The position numbers and the translations under genes were made by a program. DNA of 50,132 bases from Rubrivivax sp. (GTDB taxonomy: Bacteria; Pseudomonadota; Gammaproteobacteria; Burkholderiales; Burkholderiaceae_C). Location of the stretch: assembly GCA_019635285.1 (NCBI GenBank), contig JAHBZS010000036.1, positions 1 through 50,132 of the forward strand, in the 5' to 3' direction. This document shows positions 29,036 through 38,258 of the stretch, in pieces (position 1 is the first letter of the stretch; the number at the start of each line of letters is the position of its first letter). The notes below the pieces were generated by a model that did not search any database, was not told the origin of the DNA, and was given only the letters and a program-made list of their open reading frames with translations.

Positions 29036-29629
29036 ATGAGTTCCACCGTTGCTTCCAGCCCCTGGCCGGCGTCGGCGCGTTCAGCGGACGCGCCGCACTG
29101 GCGCTTGGCGCAGGAAGTGGCCCAAGCCTCCGGGGCGCCGGGGCTCGCGGCCTTGCAATGGCGCATGGTGCGCCACCCGTCTTTTGCTCCCGGCCGCCTG
29201 CTGCAGGTCTTCGCGGCGCTGTGCCTGGTGTCGCTGGGCATCGGGTTGGGCTTCTGGCGCTTCGGCGCGCCCGTCGTGCTGCCGCTGGCCGGCCTGGAGT
29301 TGTTGTTGCTCGGCCTGGCCTTCGTGGTGTGCTCGCGACATGCCCGCGACGCCGAGACGATCACGCTGGCCGGCCGCGCGCTGCAGGTCGAGCATCATTG
29401 CGGGCGACAGATCGAGCGCGCGGCCTTCCGTGCCGAATGGGTGCGCGTCGAGCCGGTGCACGGCGAGGGCTCGCTGGTCGAACTGACCGGCCAGGGCCAG
29501 CGCATGCGCGTGGGGCGCTACCTCAGACCCGACCTGCGCAGGGTGCTGGCGAGCGAACTGCGCCGCGCGCTGCGCCGTGAATGCATGCAACCGGTAGCCC
29601 AGCAAACGCATTTGGAACAGCAACGATGA
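29036..29629 (+). CDS. DUF2244 membrane protein
   Basis: 197 residues with two adjacent membrane segments (LLQVFAALCLVSLGIGLGFW and VVLPLAGLELLLLGLAFVV) and a C-terminal domain with the DUF2244 pattern RHARDAETITL, WVRVEPVHGEGSLVELTG, RVGRYLRPDLRRVLASELRRAL. Its stop overlaps the coxB start (ATGA at 29626-29629), so the two are translationally coupled. DUF2244 genes precede coxB in many Burkholderiales; the role is unknown but probably linked to the oxidase. A TAGAAT near 28942 is a possible -10 for the operon. Confidence 0.88.
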   Translation: MSSTVASSPWPASARSADAPHWRLAQEVAQASGAPGLAALQWRMVRHPSFAPGRLLQVFAALCLVSLGIGLGFWRFGAPVVLPLAGLELLLLGLAFVVCSRHARDAETITLAGRALQVEHHCGRQIERAAFRAEWVRVEPVHGEGSLVELTGQGQRMRVGRYLRPDLRRVLASELRRALRRECMQPVAQQTHLEQQR

Positions 29630-30804
29630 CGACAATGAAGTTGAGCACATGGCCGCGGCATGCGATCCGGGGCGGCGGGGTGTTGGCCGCATGGCTGGCG
29701 GCGCAGGCGGCGCACGCCGTGGAAAGCCTGCCGGGCGGCCCGGCCGTGAACCAGATCGACCTGGCCCCGCCGGTGACGCACATCGCCAGCGAGATCCAGT
29801 GGCTGCACAACGTGATGCTGGTGCTGTGCCTGCTGATCTTCATCGGCGTGTTCAGCGTGATGTTCTATTCGATCCTGAAGCACCGCAAGTCGGTGGGCCA
29901 CAAGGCGGCCCACTTCCACGAGAGCGTGGCGGTCGAGATCGCCTGGACCGTGGTGCCGCTGCTCATCGTCATCGCCATGGGCGCGATGGCCACGCGCACG
30001 GTGGTGGCCATGAAGGACACCAGCAACGCCGACCTGACCATCAAGGCGACCGGCTACCAGTGGAAGTGGGGCTACGACTACCTGCGCGGCGAAGGCGAAG
30101 GCATCGGGTTCCTGTCGATGCTGGACCCGCAGCAGCGGGCGCTGTCCGATGCCGGCACGCCCAAGGGCGACGACTACCTGCTCAAGGTCGACAACCCGCT
30201 GGTCGTGCCGGTGGGCCGCAAGGTGCGCATCATCACCACCGCCAACGACGTGATCCACGCGTGGATGGTGCCGGCCCTGGGCGTGAAGCAGGATGCGATT
30301 CCGGGCTTCGTGCGCGACACCTGGTTCCGCGCCGACAAGACCGGCGACTTCTACGGGCAGTGCGCCGAGCTGTGCGGCAAGGAACACGCCTTCATGCCGA
30401 TCCACGTGCGCGTGCTCAGCGCCAAGGACTACAGCGCCTGGGTCGAGGCCAAGCACAAGGAAATGGCGGCGCTGGCCGACGACCCGAACAAGGTCTGGAC
30501 GCTGGATGCGCTGAAGGAGCGCGGCGCCAAGGTCTACGCGGCCAACTGCGCGGCCTGCCACCAGGCCAACGGCAAGGGCGCGGGTCCGATCAAGCCGCTG
30601 GACGGCTCGCCGGTGGTGCTCGATGCCGACAAGATCGCCGAGATCACCACGGTGCTGCAAGGCCGCAACAACGGTGCCATGCCGTCGTGGCGTCAGTTGT
30701 CCGATACCGAACTGGCAGCGGTGATCACCTACACGAAGAACAACTGGAGCAACAAGACCGGGCAGCTGGTGCAGCCCTCCGAAGTTGCCGCCGCCCGCAA
30801 GTGA
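29626..30804 (+). CDS. coxB: Cytochrome c oxidase subunit II with fused cytochrome c domain
   Basis: 392 residues from the ATG that overlaps the preceding stop. A signal peptide (VLAAWLAAQAAHAVES) is followed by two membrane segments (about 55-125). The CuA site is C246-x3-C250-x3-H254 in CAELCGKEHAFMP, with an upstream His in DVIHAWMVP. A class I cytochrome c domain is fused at the C-terminus, heme motif CAACH at 308-312 and axial Met in NNGAMPSW. The fused heme makes this a caa3-type subunit that takes electrons directly. Confidence 0.97.
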   Translation: MTTMKLSTWPRHAIRGGGVLAAWLAAQAAHAVESLPGGPAVNQIDLAPPVTHIASEIQWLHNVMLVLCLLIFIGVFSVMFYSILKHRKSVGHKAAHFHESVAVEIAWTVVPLLIVIAMGAMATRTVVAMKDTSNADLTIKATGYQWKWGYDYLRGEGEGIGFLSMLDPQQRALSDAGTPKGDDYLLKVDNPLVVPVGRKVRIITTANDVIHAWMVPALGVKQDAIPGFVRDTWFRADKTGDFYGQCAELCGKEHAFMPIHVRVLSAKDYSAWVEAKHKEMAALADDPNKVWTLDALKERGAKVYAANCAACHQANGKGAGPIKPLDGSPVVLDADKIAEITTVLQGRNNGAMPSWRQLSDTELAAVITYTKNNWSNKTGQLVQPSEVAAARK

Positions 30805-30834
30805 GCGCCATCGCCGAGTTGAAAGGTTGAGTCC

Positions 30835-32454
30835 ATGAGTGCAGTGCTACCCCATCACGGCGACCACGCCCACGACGATCACCACGCCCAGCCGCACGGC
30901 TGGCGCCGCTGGCTGTTCGCGACGAACCACAAGGACATCGGCACGATGTACCTGTTGTTCTCGTTCACGATGTTCATGATCGGCGGCATCCTGGCCCTGT
31001 GCATCCGCACCGAGCTGTTCAAGCCCGGACTGCAGTTCGTGAATCCGGAGCTGTTCAACCAGTTCACGACGATGCACGGGCTGATCATGGTGTTCGGCGC
31101 GATCATGCCGGCCTTCGTCGGCTTCGCGAACTGGATGCTGCCGTTGCAGGTGGGCGCGTCGGACATGGCCTTCGCGCGCATGAACAACCTGAGCTTCTGG
31201 CTGCTGATCCCGGCGGCGGTGATGCTCGCCAGCTCGTTCTTCATGCCGGGCGGCGCACCGGCCGCGGGCTGGACGATCTACGCGCCGCTGACGATGCAGA
31301 TGGGTCCGTCGATGGATGCGGCGATCTTCTCGCTGCACATCATGGGCGCGAGCTCGATCATGGGCTCGATCAACATCATCGTCACCATCCTGAACATGCG
31401 CGCGCCCGGCATGACGCTGATGAAGATGCCGCTGTTCGCCTGGACCTGGCTGATCACCGCGTTCCTGCTGATCGCGGTGATGCCGGTGCTGGCGGGCGCG
31501 ATCACGATGACGCTGACCGACCGCCACTTCGGCACCAGCTTCTTCAACGCGGCGGGCGGCGGCGACCCGATCATGTACCAGCACATCTTCTGGTTCTTCG
31601 GGCACCCCGAGGTCTACATCATGATCCTGCCCGCCTTCGGCATCGTCAGCGCCATCGTGCCGGCGTTTTCGCGCAAGCCGCTGTTCGGCTATGCGTCGAT
31701 GGTCTATGCCACGGCGTCGATCGCCATCCTGTCGTTCATCGTCTGGGCGCACCACATGTTCACCACCGGCATGCCGGTAACCGGGCAGCTGTTCTTCATG
31801 TACGCCACGATGCTCATCGCGGTGCCCACCGGCGTGAAGATCTTCAACTGGGTGGCCACCATGTGGCGCGGCTCGATGACCTTCGAGACGCCGATGCTCT
31901 GGGCCGTGGGCTTCATCTTCGTGTTCACCATCGGCGGCTTCACCGGCCTGATCCTGGCGATGGCGCCGATCGACATCCAGCTGCAGGATACCTACTACGT
32001 GGTGGCGCACTTCCACTACGTGCTGGTGGCCGGCTCGCTGTTCGCGCTGTTCGCCGGCGTGTACTACTGGGGCCCGAAGTGGACCGGCGTGATGTACTCC
32101 GAGACGCGCGGCAAGATCCACTTCTGGCTCAGCATGTTGTTCTTCAACCTGACCTTCTTCCCGATGCACTTCCTCGGCCTGGCGGGCATGCCGCGGCGCT
32201 ATGCCGACTACCCGATGCAGTTCGCCGACTTCAACATGTGGGCATCGATCGGCGCCTTCGGCTTCGGCCTGATGCAGGTGTACTTCTTCGTCTTCGTCGT
32301 GCTGCCGATGATGCGCGGCCAGGGCGCCCCGGCGCCGCAGAAGCCGTGGGACGGCGCCGTAGGGCTGGAGTGGGAAGTGCCGTCGCCGGCGCCGTGGCAC
32401 ACCTTCGAGAACCCGCCCAAGCTGGACGCCACGGCGACGCGGGTGATCGGCTGA
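30835..32454 (+). CDS. ctaD: Cytochrome c oxidase subunit I
   Basis: 539 residues with twelve membrane segments. Heme a ligand His in [16 protein letters not shown], CuB site [16 protein letters not shown] with the cross-linked His-Tyr pair, the two adjacent CuB histidines in WAHHMFTTG, and the heme a3/heme a histidines in [10 protein letters not shown]. The N-terminus is His-rich ([16 protein letters not shown]), a feature seen in several proteobacterial subunits. It reduces oxygen to water and pumps protons. Confidence 0.99.
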   Translation: MSAVLPHHGDHAHDDHHAQPHGWRRWLFATNHKDIGTMYLLFSFTMFMIGGILALCIRTELFKPGLQFVNPELFNQFTTMHGLIMVFGAIMPAFVGFANWMLPLQVGASDMAFARMNNLSFWLLIPAAVMLASSFFMPGGAPAAGWTIYAPLTMQMGPSMDAAIFSLHIMGASSIMGSINIIVTILNMRAPGMTLMKMPLFAWTWLITAFLLIAVMPVLAGAITMTLTDRHFGTSFFNAAGGGDPIMYQHIFWFFGHPEVYIMILPAFGIVSAIVPAFSRKPLFGYASMVYATASIAILSFIVWAHHMFTTGMPVTGQLFFMYATMLIAVPTGVKIFNWVATMWRGSMTFETPMLWAVGFIFVFTIGGFTGLILAMAPIDIQLQDTYYVVAHFHYVLVAGSLFALFAGVYYWGPKWTGVMYSETRGKIHFWLSMLFFNLTFFPMHFLGLAGMPRRYADYPMQFADFNMWASIGAFGFGLMQVYFFVFVVLPMMRGQGAPAPQKPWDGAVGLEWEVPSPAPWHTFENPPKLDATATRVIG

Positions 32455-32462
32455 CGCGAACG

Positions 32463-32576
32463 ATGATCACCGACGCCCAGCACAAGGCGAATCTGCGCAT
32501 GGCGTGGGTGCTCGCGGCCCTCGCCGCCGTGTTCGGTCTGGGCTTCGTCGTGCGCATCGTGTTCTTTGGAGGCTGA
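32463..32576 (+). CDS. Cytochrome oxidase small assembly protein
   Basis: 37 residues: MITDAQHKANLRMAWVLAA, then a single membrane segment ending RIVFFGG. It lies 8 bp after ctaD and 9 bp before ctaG on the same strand. A tiny one-helix protein in this position is conserved in Burkholderiales oxidase operons and is usually called the small assembly protein. It is easily missed because of its size. Confidence 0.8.
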   Translation: MITDAQHKANLRMAWVLAALAAVFGLGFVVRIVFFGG

Positions 32577-32585
32577 GGCCGCAGC

Positions 32586-33209
32586 ATGTCCAACCGGCCC
32601 TCGCTGCTGCTCGCCGACAACCGGCGCATGCTCGGCAAGCTGCTCGTCGTCGCGCTGGCGATGTTCGGCTTCGGCTTCGCGCTGGTGCCGATGTATCGCG
32701 CCATCTGCGACGCGCTGGGCGTGAACGTGCTGTCGGCGGTCGAACAGAAGCGCGAGGACGTGGTCACGGGCCGCCGCCTGAACACGCAGGTGGACACGAC
32801 GCGCACGATCACCGTGGAGTTCGACGCCAATGCCCGCGGACCATGGGACTTCAAGCCGGCGGTGGCGTCGATGCAGGTGCACCCGGGCGAAATGGCCACG
32901 GTGATGTACGAGTTCCGCAACAAGCAGGACCGTACGATGGCCGCGCAGGCCATCCCCAGCTACGCGCCCAAGCAGGCTATGCCGCACTTCAACAAGCTGG
33001 AGTGCTTCTGCTTCAACGAATACACGCTGAAGCCGGGTGAATCCAAGCAGTGGCCGGTGGTCTTCGTCATCGACACCAAGCTGCCGAAGGACGTGACCAC
33101 GATCACTTTGTCCTACACCTTCTTCGAGGTCGGCGGCAAGGTGCCGCCGGCGCCGGCAGGGGGCCTGCAGCCCACCGCCGCGCTGGCCGAGGCAGGGGCG
33201 CGCCTGTGA
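32586..33209 (+). CDS. ctaG: Cytochrome c oxidase copper-insertion protein CtaG/Cox11
   Basis: 207 residues. One N-terminal membrane anchor (LLVVALAMFGFGFALVPMYRAICDALG) leads to a periplasmic Ig-like domain with the copper-binding FNKLECFCFNEYTLKPGE and the tail YTFFEVGGKVPPAP. It delivers copper to CuB of subunit I. Its stop overlaps the GTG start of the next gene (GTGA at 33206-33209). Confidence 0.97.
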   Translation: MSNRPSLLLADNRRMLGKLLVVALAMFGFGFALVPMYRAICDALGVNVLSAVEQKREDVVTGRRLNTQVDTTRTITVEFDANARGPWDFKPAVASMQVHPGEMATVMYEFRNKQDRTMAAQAIPSYAPKQAMPHFNKLECFCFNEYTLKPGESKQWPVVFVIDTKLPKDVTTITLSYTFFEVGGKVPPAPAGGLQPTAALAEAGARL

Positions 33210-33445
33210 GCACGATGCCCGAAGGCCTGAAAGAGGCGGTGCGGCGGCCCGCGTCGCCGCTGCAGACCTTCAAGGCCGTGGCCTGGTCCTTCTTCGGCAT
33301 CCGCCGCGGCAAGGGCCATGCAGAAGACATGCAGAAGCTCAACCCGGTGCACCTGGTGATCGCCGGCCTGGTCGGTGGCGCGCTGTTCGTGCTGCTGCTG
33401 GTGCTGCTGGTGCGCTGGGTGGTCGGCAGCGGCGTCGCCGGCTGA
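33206..33445 (+). CDS. DUF2970 small membrane protein
   Basis: 79 residues from the GTG overlapping the ctaG stop; an ATG at 33215 is possible. The DUF2970 pattern TFKAVAWSFFGIRRGKGHAEDMQKLNPVHL is followed by one membrane helix (VIAGLVGGALFVLLLVLLVRWVV), here given in parts: AVAWSFFGIRRGKG and LNPVHLVIAGLVGG. It is found between ctaG and coxC in this order of bacteria. Function unknown. Confidence 0.88.
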   Translation: MSTMPEGLKEAVRRPASPLQTFKAVAWSFFGIRRGKGHAEDMQKLNPVHLVIAGLVGGALFVLLLVLLVRWVVGSGVAG

Positions 33446-33499
33446 AGCCCTTTTAAGCACAATCCAATTCATTCCGCATCCCGAGGAGCAAGTACCACC

Positions 33500-34384
33500 A
33501 TGTCGGCCAGCGCACACCAGAGCTCCACCCCGTACTACTTCGTTCCGGCCCCGTCGGGCTATCCGGCGCTGGTGGCGCTGGGCTTCTTCTTCGTGATCCT
33601 GGGCGCCACCCAGTGGATCAACGGCCACGGCTGGGGCGCCTACTCGCTGCTGCTGGGGCTGGTGGTGTGGCTCAGCGTGCTGTTCCAGTGGTTCCGCACC
33701 GCCATCGGCGAAGACCTGAGCGGCTTGTACTCGCACCGCGTGGACAACTCCTTCCGCTGGAGCATGAGCTGGTTCATCTTCTCGGAGGTGATGTTCTTCG
33801 GCGCCTTCTTCGGCGCGCTGTACTGGGCGCGCCTGCATTCGGTGCCGGACCTCGGCGACCTCAACAATCAGATCCTGTGGCCCGACTTCAAGGCCGCCTG
33901 GCCGACCGTGGTGCCGGGTGCGACCGCATCGCCGGCGGGCACCGTGGAGCCGTTCGTGACGATGGGCCCGTGGCCGCTGCCGACGATCAACACCGCACTG
34001 CTGCTGACCTCCGGCGTGACGCTGACCATCGCCCATCATGCGCTGATCGCCAATCGCATGAGCAAGTCGGTGTTCTGGATGTGGCTGACCGTGCTGCTGG
34101 GCGCCACGTTCCTGTGCGTGCAGGGGTACGAGTACTACCACGCCTACACCGAACTGAATCTCAAGCTCAGCTCGGGCGTGTACGGCTCGACCTTCTTCAT
34201 GCTCACCGGCTTCCACGGCTTCCACGTGTTCGTCGGCATGCTGATGCTGACCTTCGTCACGCTGCGCCTCATGAAGCGCCAATTCACGCCCGAACGCCAC
34301 TTCGGCTTCGAGGGCGCGGCCTGGTACTGGCACTTCGTCGACGTGGTCTGGCTGGGCCTGTACCTGCTGGTCTACTGGTTCTGA
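33500..34384 (+). CDS. ctaE: Cytochrome c oxidase subunit III
   Basis: 294 residues, about seven membrane segments. Family blocks: YYFVPAPSGYPALVALGFFF near the start, SMSWFIFSEVMFFGAFFGAL, GVTLTIAHHALI, LGATFLCVQGYEYYHAYTE, MLTGFHGFHVFVGMLML and the end AWYWHFVDVVWLGLYLLVYW. GAGGAG lies about 14 bases before the ATG. It stabilises proton uptake in the aa3 core. Confidence 0.98.
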   Translation: MSASAHQSSTPYYFVPAPSGYPALVALGFFFVILGATQWINGHGWGAYSLLLGLVVWLSVLFQWFRTAIGEDLSGLYSHRVDNSFRWSMSWFIFSEVMFFGAFFGALYWARLHSVPDLGDLNNQILWPDFKAAWPTVVPGATASPAGTVEPFVTMGPWPLPTINTALLLTSGVTLTIAHHALIANRMSKSVFWMWLTVLLGATFLCVQGYEYYHAYTELNLKLSSGVYGSTFFMLTGFHGFHVFVGMLMLTFVTLRLMKRQFTPERHFGFEGAAWYWHFVDVVWLGLYLLVYWF

Positions 34385-34406
34385 GCCTGCGGGCGGCGCG
34401 GCGGCT

Positions 34407-34628
34407 TCAGCCGCCGAGGGGAACGCCGGTGGGCTGGATCCAGCCCATCCAGTAGCTGAAGAGCACCAGCAGAAAGATGGCCACCGACAGGCCGACGCGC
34501 ACGGCCAGTGCCCGCGCCATCTTGATGCCATGCGGGTCGTCAGCCCGGTTGCCGCGCAGCATCAGCACGCCGGCGCTGGCCAGTGCGGCCACGATGGCCG
34601 CCAGGAACAGCACGATCACGAGCTTCAT
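34407..34628 (-). CDS. DUF2909-type twin-transmembrane small protein
   Basis: 73 residues on the opposite strand to the oxidase genes, from the ATG at 34628. Two membrane helices (MKLVIVLFLAAIVAALASAG and ALAVRVGLSVAIFLLVLFSY) flank a short loop NRADDPHGIKMAR. This small protein is regularly embedded between coxC and the SURF1 gene in Burkholderiales. Its gene shares a 36-bp divergent gap with the SURF1 gene. Function unknown. Confidence 0.82.
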   Translation of the reverse strand: MKLVIVLFLAAIVAALASAGVLMLRGNRADDPHGIKMARALAVRVGLSVAIFLLVLFSYWMGWIQPTGVPLGG

Positions 34629-34664
34629 CGAAAGCAATTATTCCACCCACCGCAAGGGCGTAGC

Positions 34665-35375
34665 GTGAGCCTGCGTGCGTGGATCGTGCTGCTGGCGGCG
34701 CTGGCCGGCGCGCTGGCCACGGGCCGGCTCGGCGTGTGGCAGTTGGACCGCGCCAGGCAGAAGATCGAACTGCACGAAGCCCAGCTCGCGCGCGGCGCCC
34801 TGCCGCCGCTGGATGCCCAGACGCTGGCACACACCGGCGAGGCCGCCGCGGCACAGGAGCATCGGCGCGTCGTGCTGCAAGGCCAATGGCTGCCGCGGTA
34901 CAGCGTCTATCTCGACAACCGCCAGATGAACGGCCATCCCGGCTTCTATCTGATGACGCCGCTGCAGATCGCGCCCGGCGACGTGGTGCTGGTGCAGCGC
35001 GGCTGGCTGCCGCGCCACACGCAGGACCGCGAACACCTGGCGCCGACGGACACGCCTGTCGGAACGGTGCAGATCGAAGGTCGCATCGCCCCGGCCGTGG
35101 CCAGGCTGTACGAGTTCGATGCCGCGGCCTCCGGCACGATCCGGCAAAATCTCGATGTCGCCGCCTTCGCGCGCGAGACTGCGCTTGCGCTGCGGCCGCT
35201 GGTCGTCGTGCAAGGGGGTGCGGCATCGGAGGGGCTGCTGCGACAGTGGGTGCCGGCCGAGCCCGACGTCTCCAAGCACTATGGCTATGCCGCGCAGTGG
35301 TTCGCGCTGAGCGCCCTGATCACGGGTCTTTATGTCTGGTTCCAACTCATCCAACCGCGCCGCCGAAGGCGCTGA
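34665..35375 (+). CDS. SURF1-family oxidase assembly protein
   Basis: 236 residues from a GTG (34665). Two terminal membrane helices (WIVLLAALAGALATGRLGVW and WFALSALITGLYVWFQLI) flank the periplasmic domain with RRVVLQGQWLPRYSVYLDN, NGHPGFYLMTPLQI, VVLVQRGWLPR and HYGYAAQWFALS. SURF1 (Shy1) helps insert heme a3 into subunit I. The 3' end overlaps the next gene by 44 bp in another frame. Confidence 0.94.
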   Translation: MSLRAWIVLLAALAGALATGRLGVWQLDRARQKIELHEAQLARGALPPLDAQTLAHTGEAAAAQEHRRVVLQGQWLPRYSVYLDNRQMNGHPGFYLMTPLQIAPGDVVLVQRGWLPRHTQDREHLAPTDTPVGTVQIEGRIAPAVARLYEFDAAASGTIRQNLDVAAFARETALALRPLVVVQGGAASEGLLRQWVPAEPDVSKHYGYAAQWFALSALITGLYVWFQLIQPRRRRR

Positions 35376-36030
35376 AGCACTGGGCCTGACGGTGCACGGC
35401 ATGCCCGTGCCCGAGCTGCAGGCCGAGGCCCGGCGCACGCGCAGCGGCCGGCTGAAGATGCTGGCGGTGCTGGCGTTCTGTGCCGCGCCGGTGGTGGCGT
35501 CGTACTTCAGCTACTTCGTGCTGCGCCCGCAGGCCCGCACGAACTACGGGGCGCTGATCCAGCCGACGCGCAGCCTGCCGGCGCTGCCGCTGCGTACGCT
35601 GGACGGGCAGGCGGTCGATGCCGCCTCGTTGCGTGGACAGTGGCTGTTGCTCACCGTGGGGCCGGGTGCCTGCGACGCCGCCTGCGAAAAGCGGCTGTTC
35701 ATGCAGCGGCAGCTGCGCGAGATGCTGGGCCGCGACCGTGACCGCGTCGACAAGCTGTGGCTCATCACCGACGATGCCGAGGTGCCGCCCGCGCTGCGGG
35801 CCGCGTTGCAGGCGGCGCCCTCGGTGGACATGTTGCGCGTGCCGCGCGCGGATTTGGCCGCGTGGCTGCAGCCCGAAGCCGGCCATGCCCTCGAGGATCA
35901 CTTGTACGTGGTCGACCCGATGGGCGAATGGATGATGCGCGTGCCGGCCGATGCCGATCCGGCCCGCATCAAGCGCGACCTGGAGCGGCTGTTGCGCGCC
36001 TCGTCGTCCTGGGACCGGCCGGGCCGCTGA
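35332..36030 (+). CDS. SCO/thioredoxin-fold oxidase-associated membrane protein
   Basis: 232 residues from the ATG inside the SURF1 tail; later ATG codons exist (35401). A membrane helix (about 44-64, VLAFCAAPVVASYFSYFVL) is followed by a SCO-like periplasmic domain with LRGQWLLLTVGPGACDAACEKRLFM. The CDAAC pair (C-x3-C) matches the copper or redox motif spacing of SCO proteins. DHLYVVDPMGEWMMRVP replaces the usual SCO histidine region. It lies between the SURF1 gene and ctaA and probably serves as a copper chaperone or thiol reductase for CuA. Confidence 0.8.
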   Translation: MSGSNSSNRAAEGAEALGLTVHGMPVPELQAEARRTRSGRLKMLAVLAFCAAPVVASYFSYFVLRPQARTNYGALIQPTRSLPALPLRTLDGQAVDAASLRGQWLLLTVGPGACDAACEKRLFMQRQLREMLGRDRDRVDKLWLITDDAEVPPALRAALQAAPSVDMLRVPRADLAAWLQPEAGHALEDHLYVVDPMGEWMMRVPADADPARIKRDLERLLRASSSWDRPGR

Positions 36031-36174
36031 GATGATGCTCCTGCTGCGGCCTTGGGCCACCCCCCCCTCAAGAGACCTCCGCGACCGGCGGATCGGCAGG
36101 GTCGCACCTGCGGCGGTCGCGCCATGCGGCCCAGCCCTGCCGTCTGCGCCACGCCTCGGCGCGGTGGAGCGTTG

Positions 36175-37257
36175 ATGGACTTCGCGCCGATCCTGCGCAT
36201 GACGCTGCTGGCCGGTGCGCTGGCCCTGCTGCCACTGGGCTGGCTGTGGCTGCGCCAGCCGCGGGCCCGAGCCGGCGAGCGGCTGGCCGCGCTGACCGCG
36301 CTGCTGCTGTTCCTGACCTTCGATCTGATCGTCTTCGGCGCCTTCACGCGGCTCAGCGATTCCGGGCTGGGCTGCCCCGACTGGCCGGGCTGCTACGGCC
36401 ATGCCAGCCCCCTCGGCGCGGCCGCCGACATCCACGCGGCGCAGACGGCCATGCCCACCGGGCCGGTGACCTTCAGCAAGGCCTGGATCGAGATGGTCCA
36501 TCGCTACCTCGCGATGACGGTGGGCACATTGATCGTGGTGCTGACGGTGGCCAGCTGGATCCGGCGGCGCGACCTGCGACTGTCGCCGTGGTGGCCGACG
36601 GCGACCTTGGCGTGGGTCATCGTGCAAGGCCTGTTCGGCATGTGGACGGTGACGCTGAAGCTGAACCCCGCCATCGTCACCTTGCACCTGCTGGGCGGCG
36701 TGGGGCTGCTGGCGCTGCTGGCCGTGCAGCACCAAAAACTGCGCGGCCACGGGCGCCACTGGCCCCGCTGGGCGCTGAAGCTGTTGCTGGGGGTGTTCGC
36801 GCTGCTCGTGCTGCAGATTGCGCTGGGGGCCTGGGTCAGCAGCAACTATGCGGTGCTGGCCTGCAGCGGCTTTCCACAATGCAATGGCGCATGGTGGCCG
36901 GACATGGACTTCGGCCATGGCTTCACCTTGAAGCGCGAGCTCGGCCGCGCCGGCGACGGCGGCTTCCTGCCCTTCGAGGCGCTGGTGGCGATCCACATGA
37001 CCCACCGTCTGTTCGCGCTGCTGGCCAGCGCCGCGCTGCTGGCGCTGGCCTACCTGCTGTGGCATCGCCTGGCGCAGCGCCGCGCGGCGCTGCTGCTGCT
37101 GGCGCTGACGCTGCTGCAGGTCGCCAGCGGGCTGTCCAATGTCGTGCTGGGCTGGCCGCTCGTCGCGGCGCTGATCCACACCGGCGGTGCGGCCGCCCTG
37201 GTGGCGGTGCTGAGCAGCCTGCTCGCGCAGGCAACGCTGCCGCGGCACGCCTCCTAA
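36175..37257 (+). CDS. ctaA: Heme A synthase (CtaA/COX15)
   Basis: 360 residues from the ATG at 36175, eight membrane segments. Heme-ligand and signature blocks: FGAFTRLSDSGLGCPDWPGC, IEMVHRYLAMTVG, AIVTLHLLGGVGLL, VLACSGFPQCNGAWWP and LVAIHMTHRLFALLAS. It oxidises the methyl of heme O to the formyl group of heme A. The 144-bp gap before it (36031-36174) has C-runs and no supported gene. Confidence 0.96.
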   Translation: MDFAPILRMTLLAGALALLPLGWLWLRQPRARAGERLAALTALLLFLTFDLIVFGAFTRLSDSGLGCPDWPGCYGHASPLGAAADIHAAQTAMPTGPVTFSKAWIEMVHRYLAMTVGTLIVVLTVASWIRRRDLRLSPWWPTATLAWVIVQGLFGMWTVTLKLNPAIVTLHLLGGVGLLALLAVQHQKLRGHGRHWPRWALKLLLGVFALLVLQIALGAWVSSNYAVLACSGFPQCNGAWWPDMDFGHGFTLKRELGRAGDGGFLPFEALVAIHMTHRLFALLASAALLALAYLLWHRLAQRRAALLLLALTLLQVASGLSNVVLGWPLVAALIHTGGAAALVAVLSSLLAQATLPRHAS

Positions 37258-37269
37258 AATCGCCCTTCG

Positions 37270-38175
37270 ATGTCGCAGACCCTCGCCACCCCGGCACCCG
37301 GCGCCAGCCGCTGGGCCCAGTACTACGCGCTGACCAAGCCGCGCGTGGTGCAGTTGATCGTGTTCTGCGCGCTCATCGGCATGCTGCTGGCCGAGCCCGG
37401 CTGGCCGGACCTGCGCGTGGCCGGCGCGGCGGTGCTGGGCATCTGGCTGGTGGCCAGCGCGGCGGCCGCGTTCAACTGTCTGGTCGAGCAGCACATCGAC
37501 GCCAAGATGGCGCGCACCGCCTGGCGGCCCACCGCCAAGGGCGAGCTGAGCAGCGCGCAGACGCTGCTCTTCTCGATCTTGCTCTGCGCCGCGGGCAGCG
37601 CCTTGCTGTACCTGTGGGTGAACCCGCTGACGATGTGGCTGACCTTCGCCACCTTCATCGGCTATGCGGTGATCTACACGCTGCTGCTCAAGCCGATGAC
37701 GCCGCAGAACATCGTCATCGGCGGCGCGTCTGGCGCGATGCCGCCGGTGCTGGGCTGGGCGGCGATGCGCAACGACGTCGGCCCCGAGGCGCTGATGCTC
37801 TTCCTGATCATCTTCCTGTGGACGCCGCCGCATTTCTGGGCCCTGGCGCTGTACCGTGCCGAGGACTACCGCAAGTCCGGCCTGCCGATGCTGCCCATCA
37901 CGCACGGCGCCGAGTTCACGCGGCTGCAGGTGCTGCTGTACACGCTGGTGCTGTTCGCGGCCACCTTGCTGCCCTTCGTCTACCGCATGAGCGGCTGGAT
38001 CTACCTGTGCAGCGCCGTCGTGTTGGGGCTGGTCTTCATGGCCTATGCGCTGCAGCTGTGGCGGGACTACAGCGATGCGCTGGCGCGCCGCACCTTCCGC
38101 TACTCGATCCTCTACCTGAGCCTGCTGTTCAGCGCGCTGCTCATCGACCATTACCTGAACCCATGGCTGACCTGA
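37270..38175 (+). CDS. ctaB: Protoheme IX farnesyltransferase (heme O synthase)
   Basis: 301 residues, about nine membrane segments. UbiA-type motifs: [50 protein letters not shown] and [16 protein letters not shown], with the second Asp-rich loop around [18 protein letters not shown]. It attaches the farnesyl tail to heme B and hands heme O to CtaA, encoded 12 bp upstream. Confidence 0.98.
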   Translation: MSQTLATPAPGASRWAQYYALTKPRVVQLIVFCALIGMLLAEPGWPDLRVAGAAVLGIWLVASAAAAFNCLVEQHIDAKMARTAWRPTAKGELSSAQTLLFSILLCAAGSALLYLWVNPLTMWLTFATFIGYAVIYTLLLKPMTPQNIVIGGASGAMPPVLGWAAMRNDVGPEALMLFLIIFLWTPPHFWALALYRAEDYRKSGLPMLPITHGAEFTRLQVLLYTLVLFAATLLPFVYRMSGWIYLCSAVVLGLVFMAYALQLWRDYSDALARRTFRYSILYLSLLFSALLIDHYLNPWLT

Positions 38176-38258
38176 ATCACCCCCTACGCGTTGCGCGCGT
38201 GCCCTCAGGGGGGCGCCCCTGGCAGACCTGCGGCGCCGGATCCGCGGCGGTTGCTCGG

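Noticed and set aside
35347-38151. Long minus-strand open frame opposite the SCO-like gene, ctaA and ctaB
   Set aside because: Gln/Arg/His-rich shadow of membrane-protein genes; no motif, and the plus-strand genes are certain.
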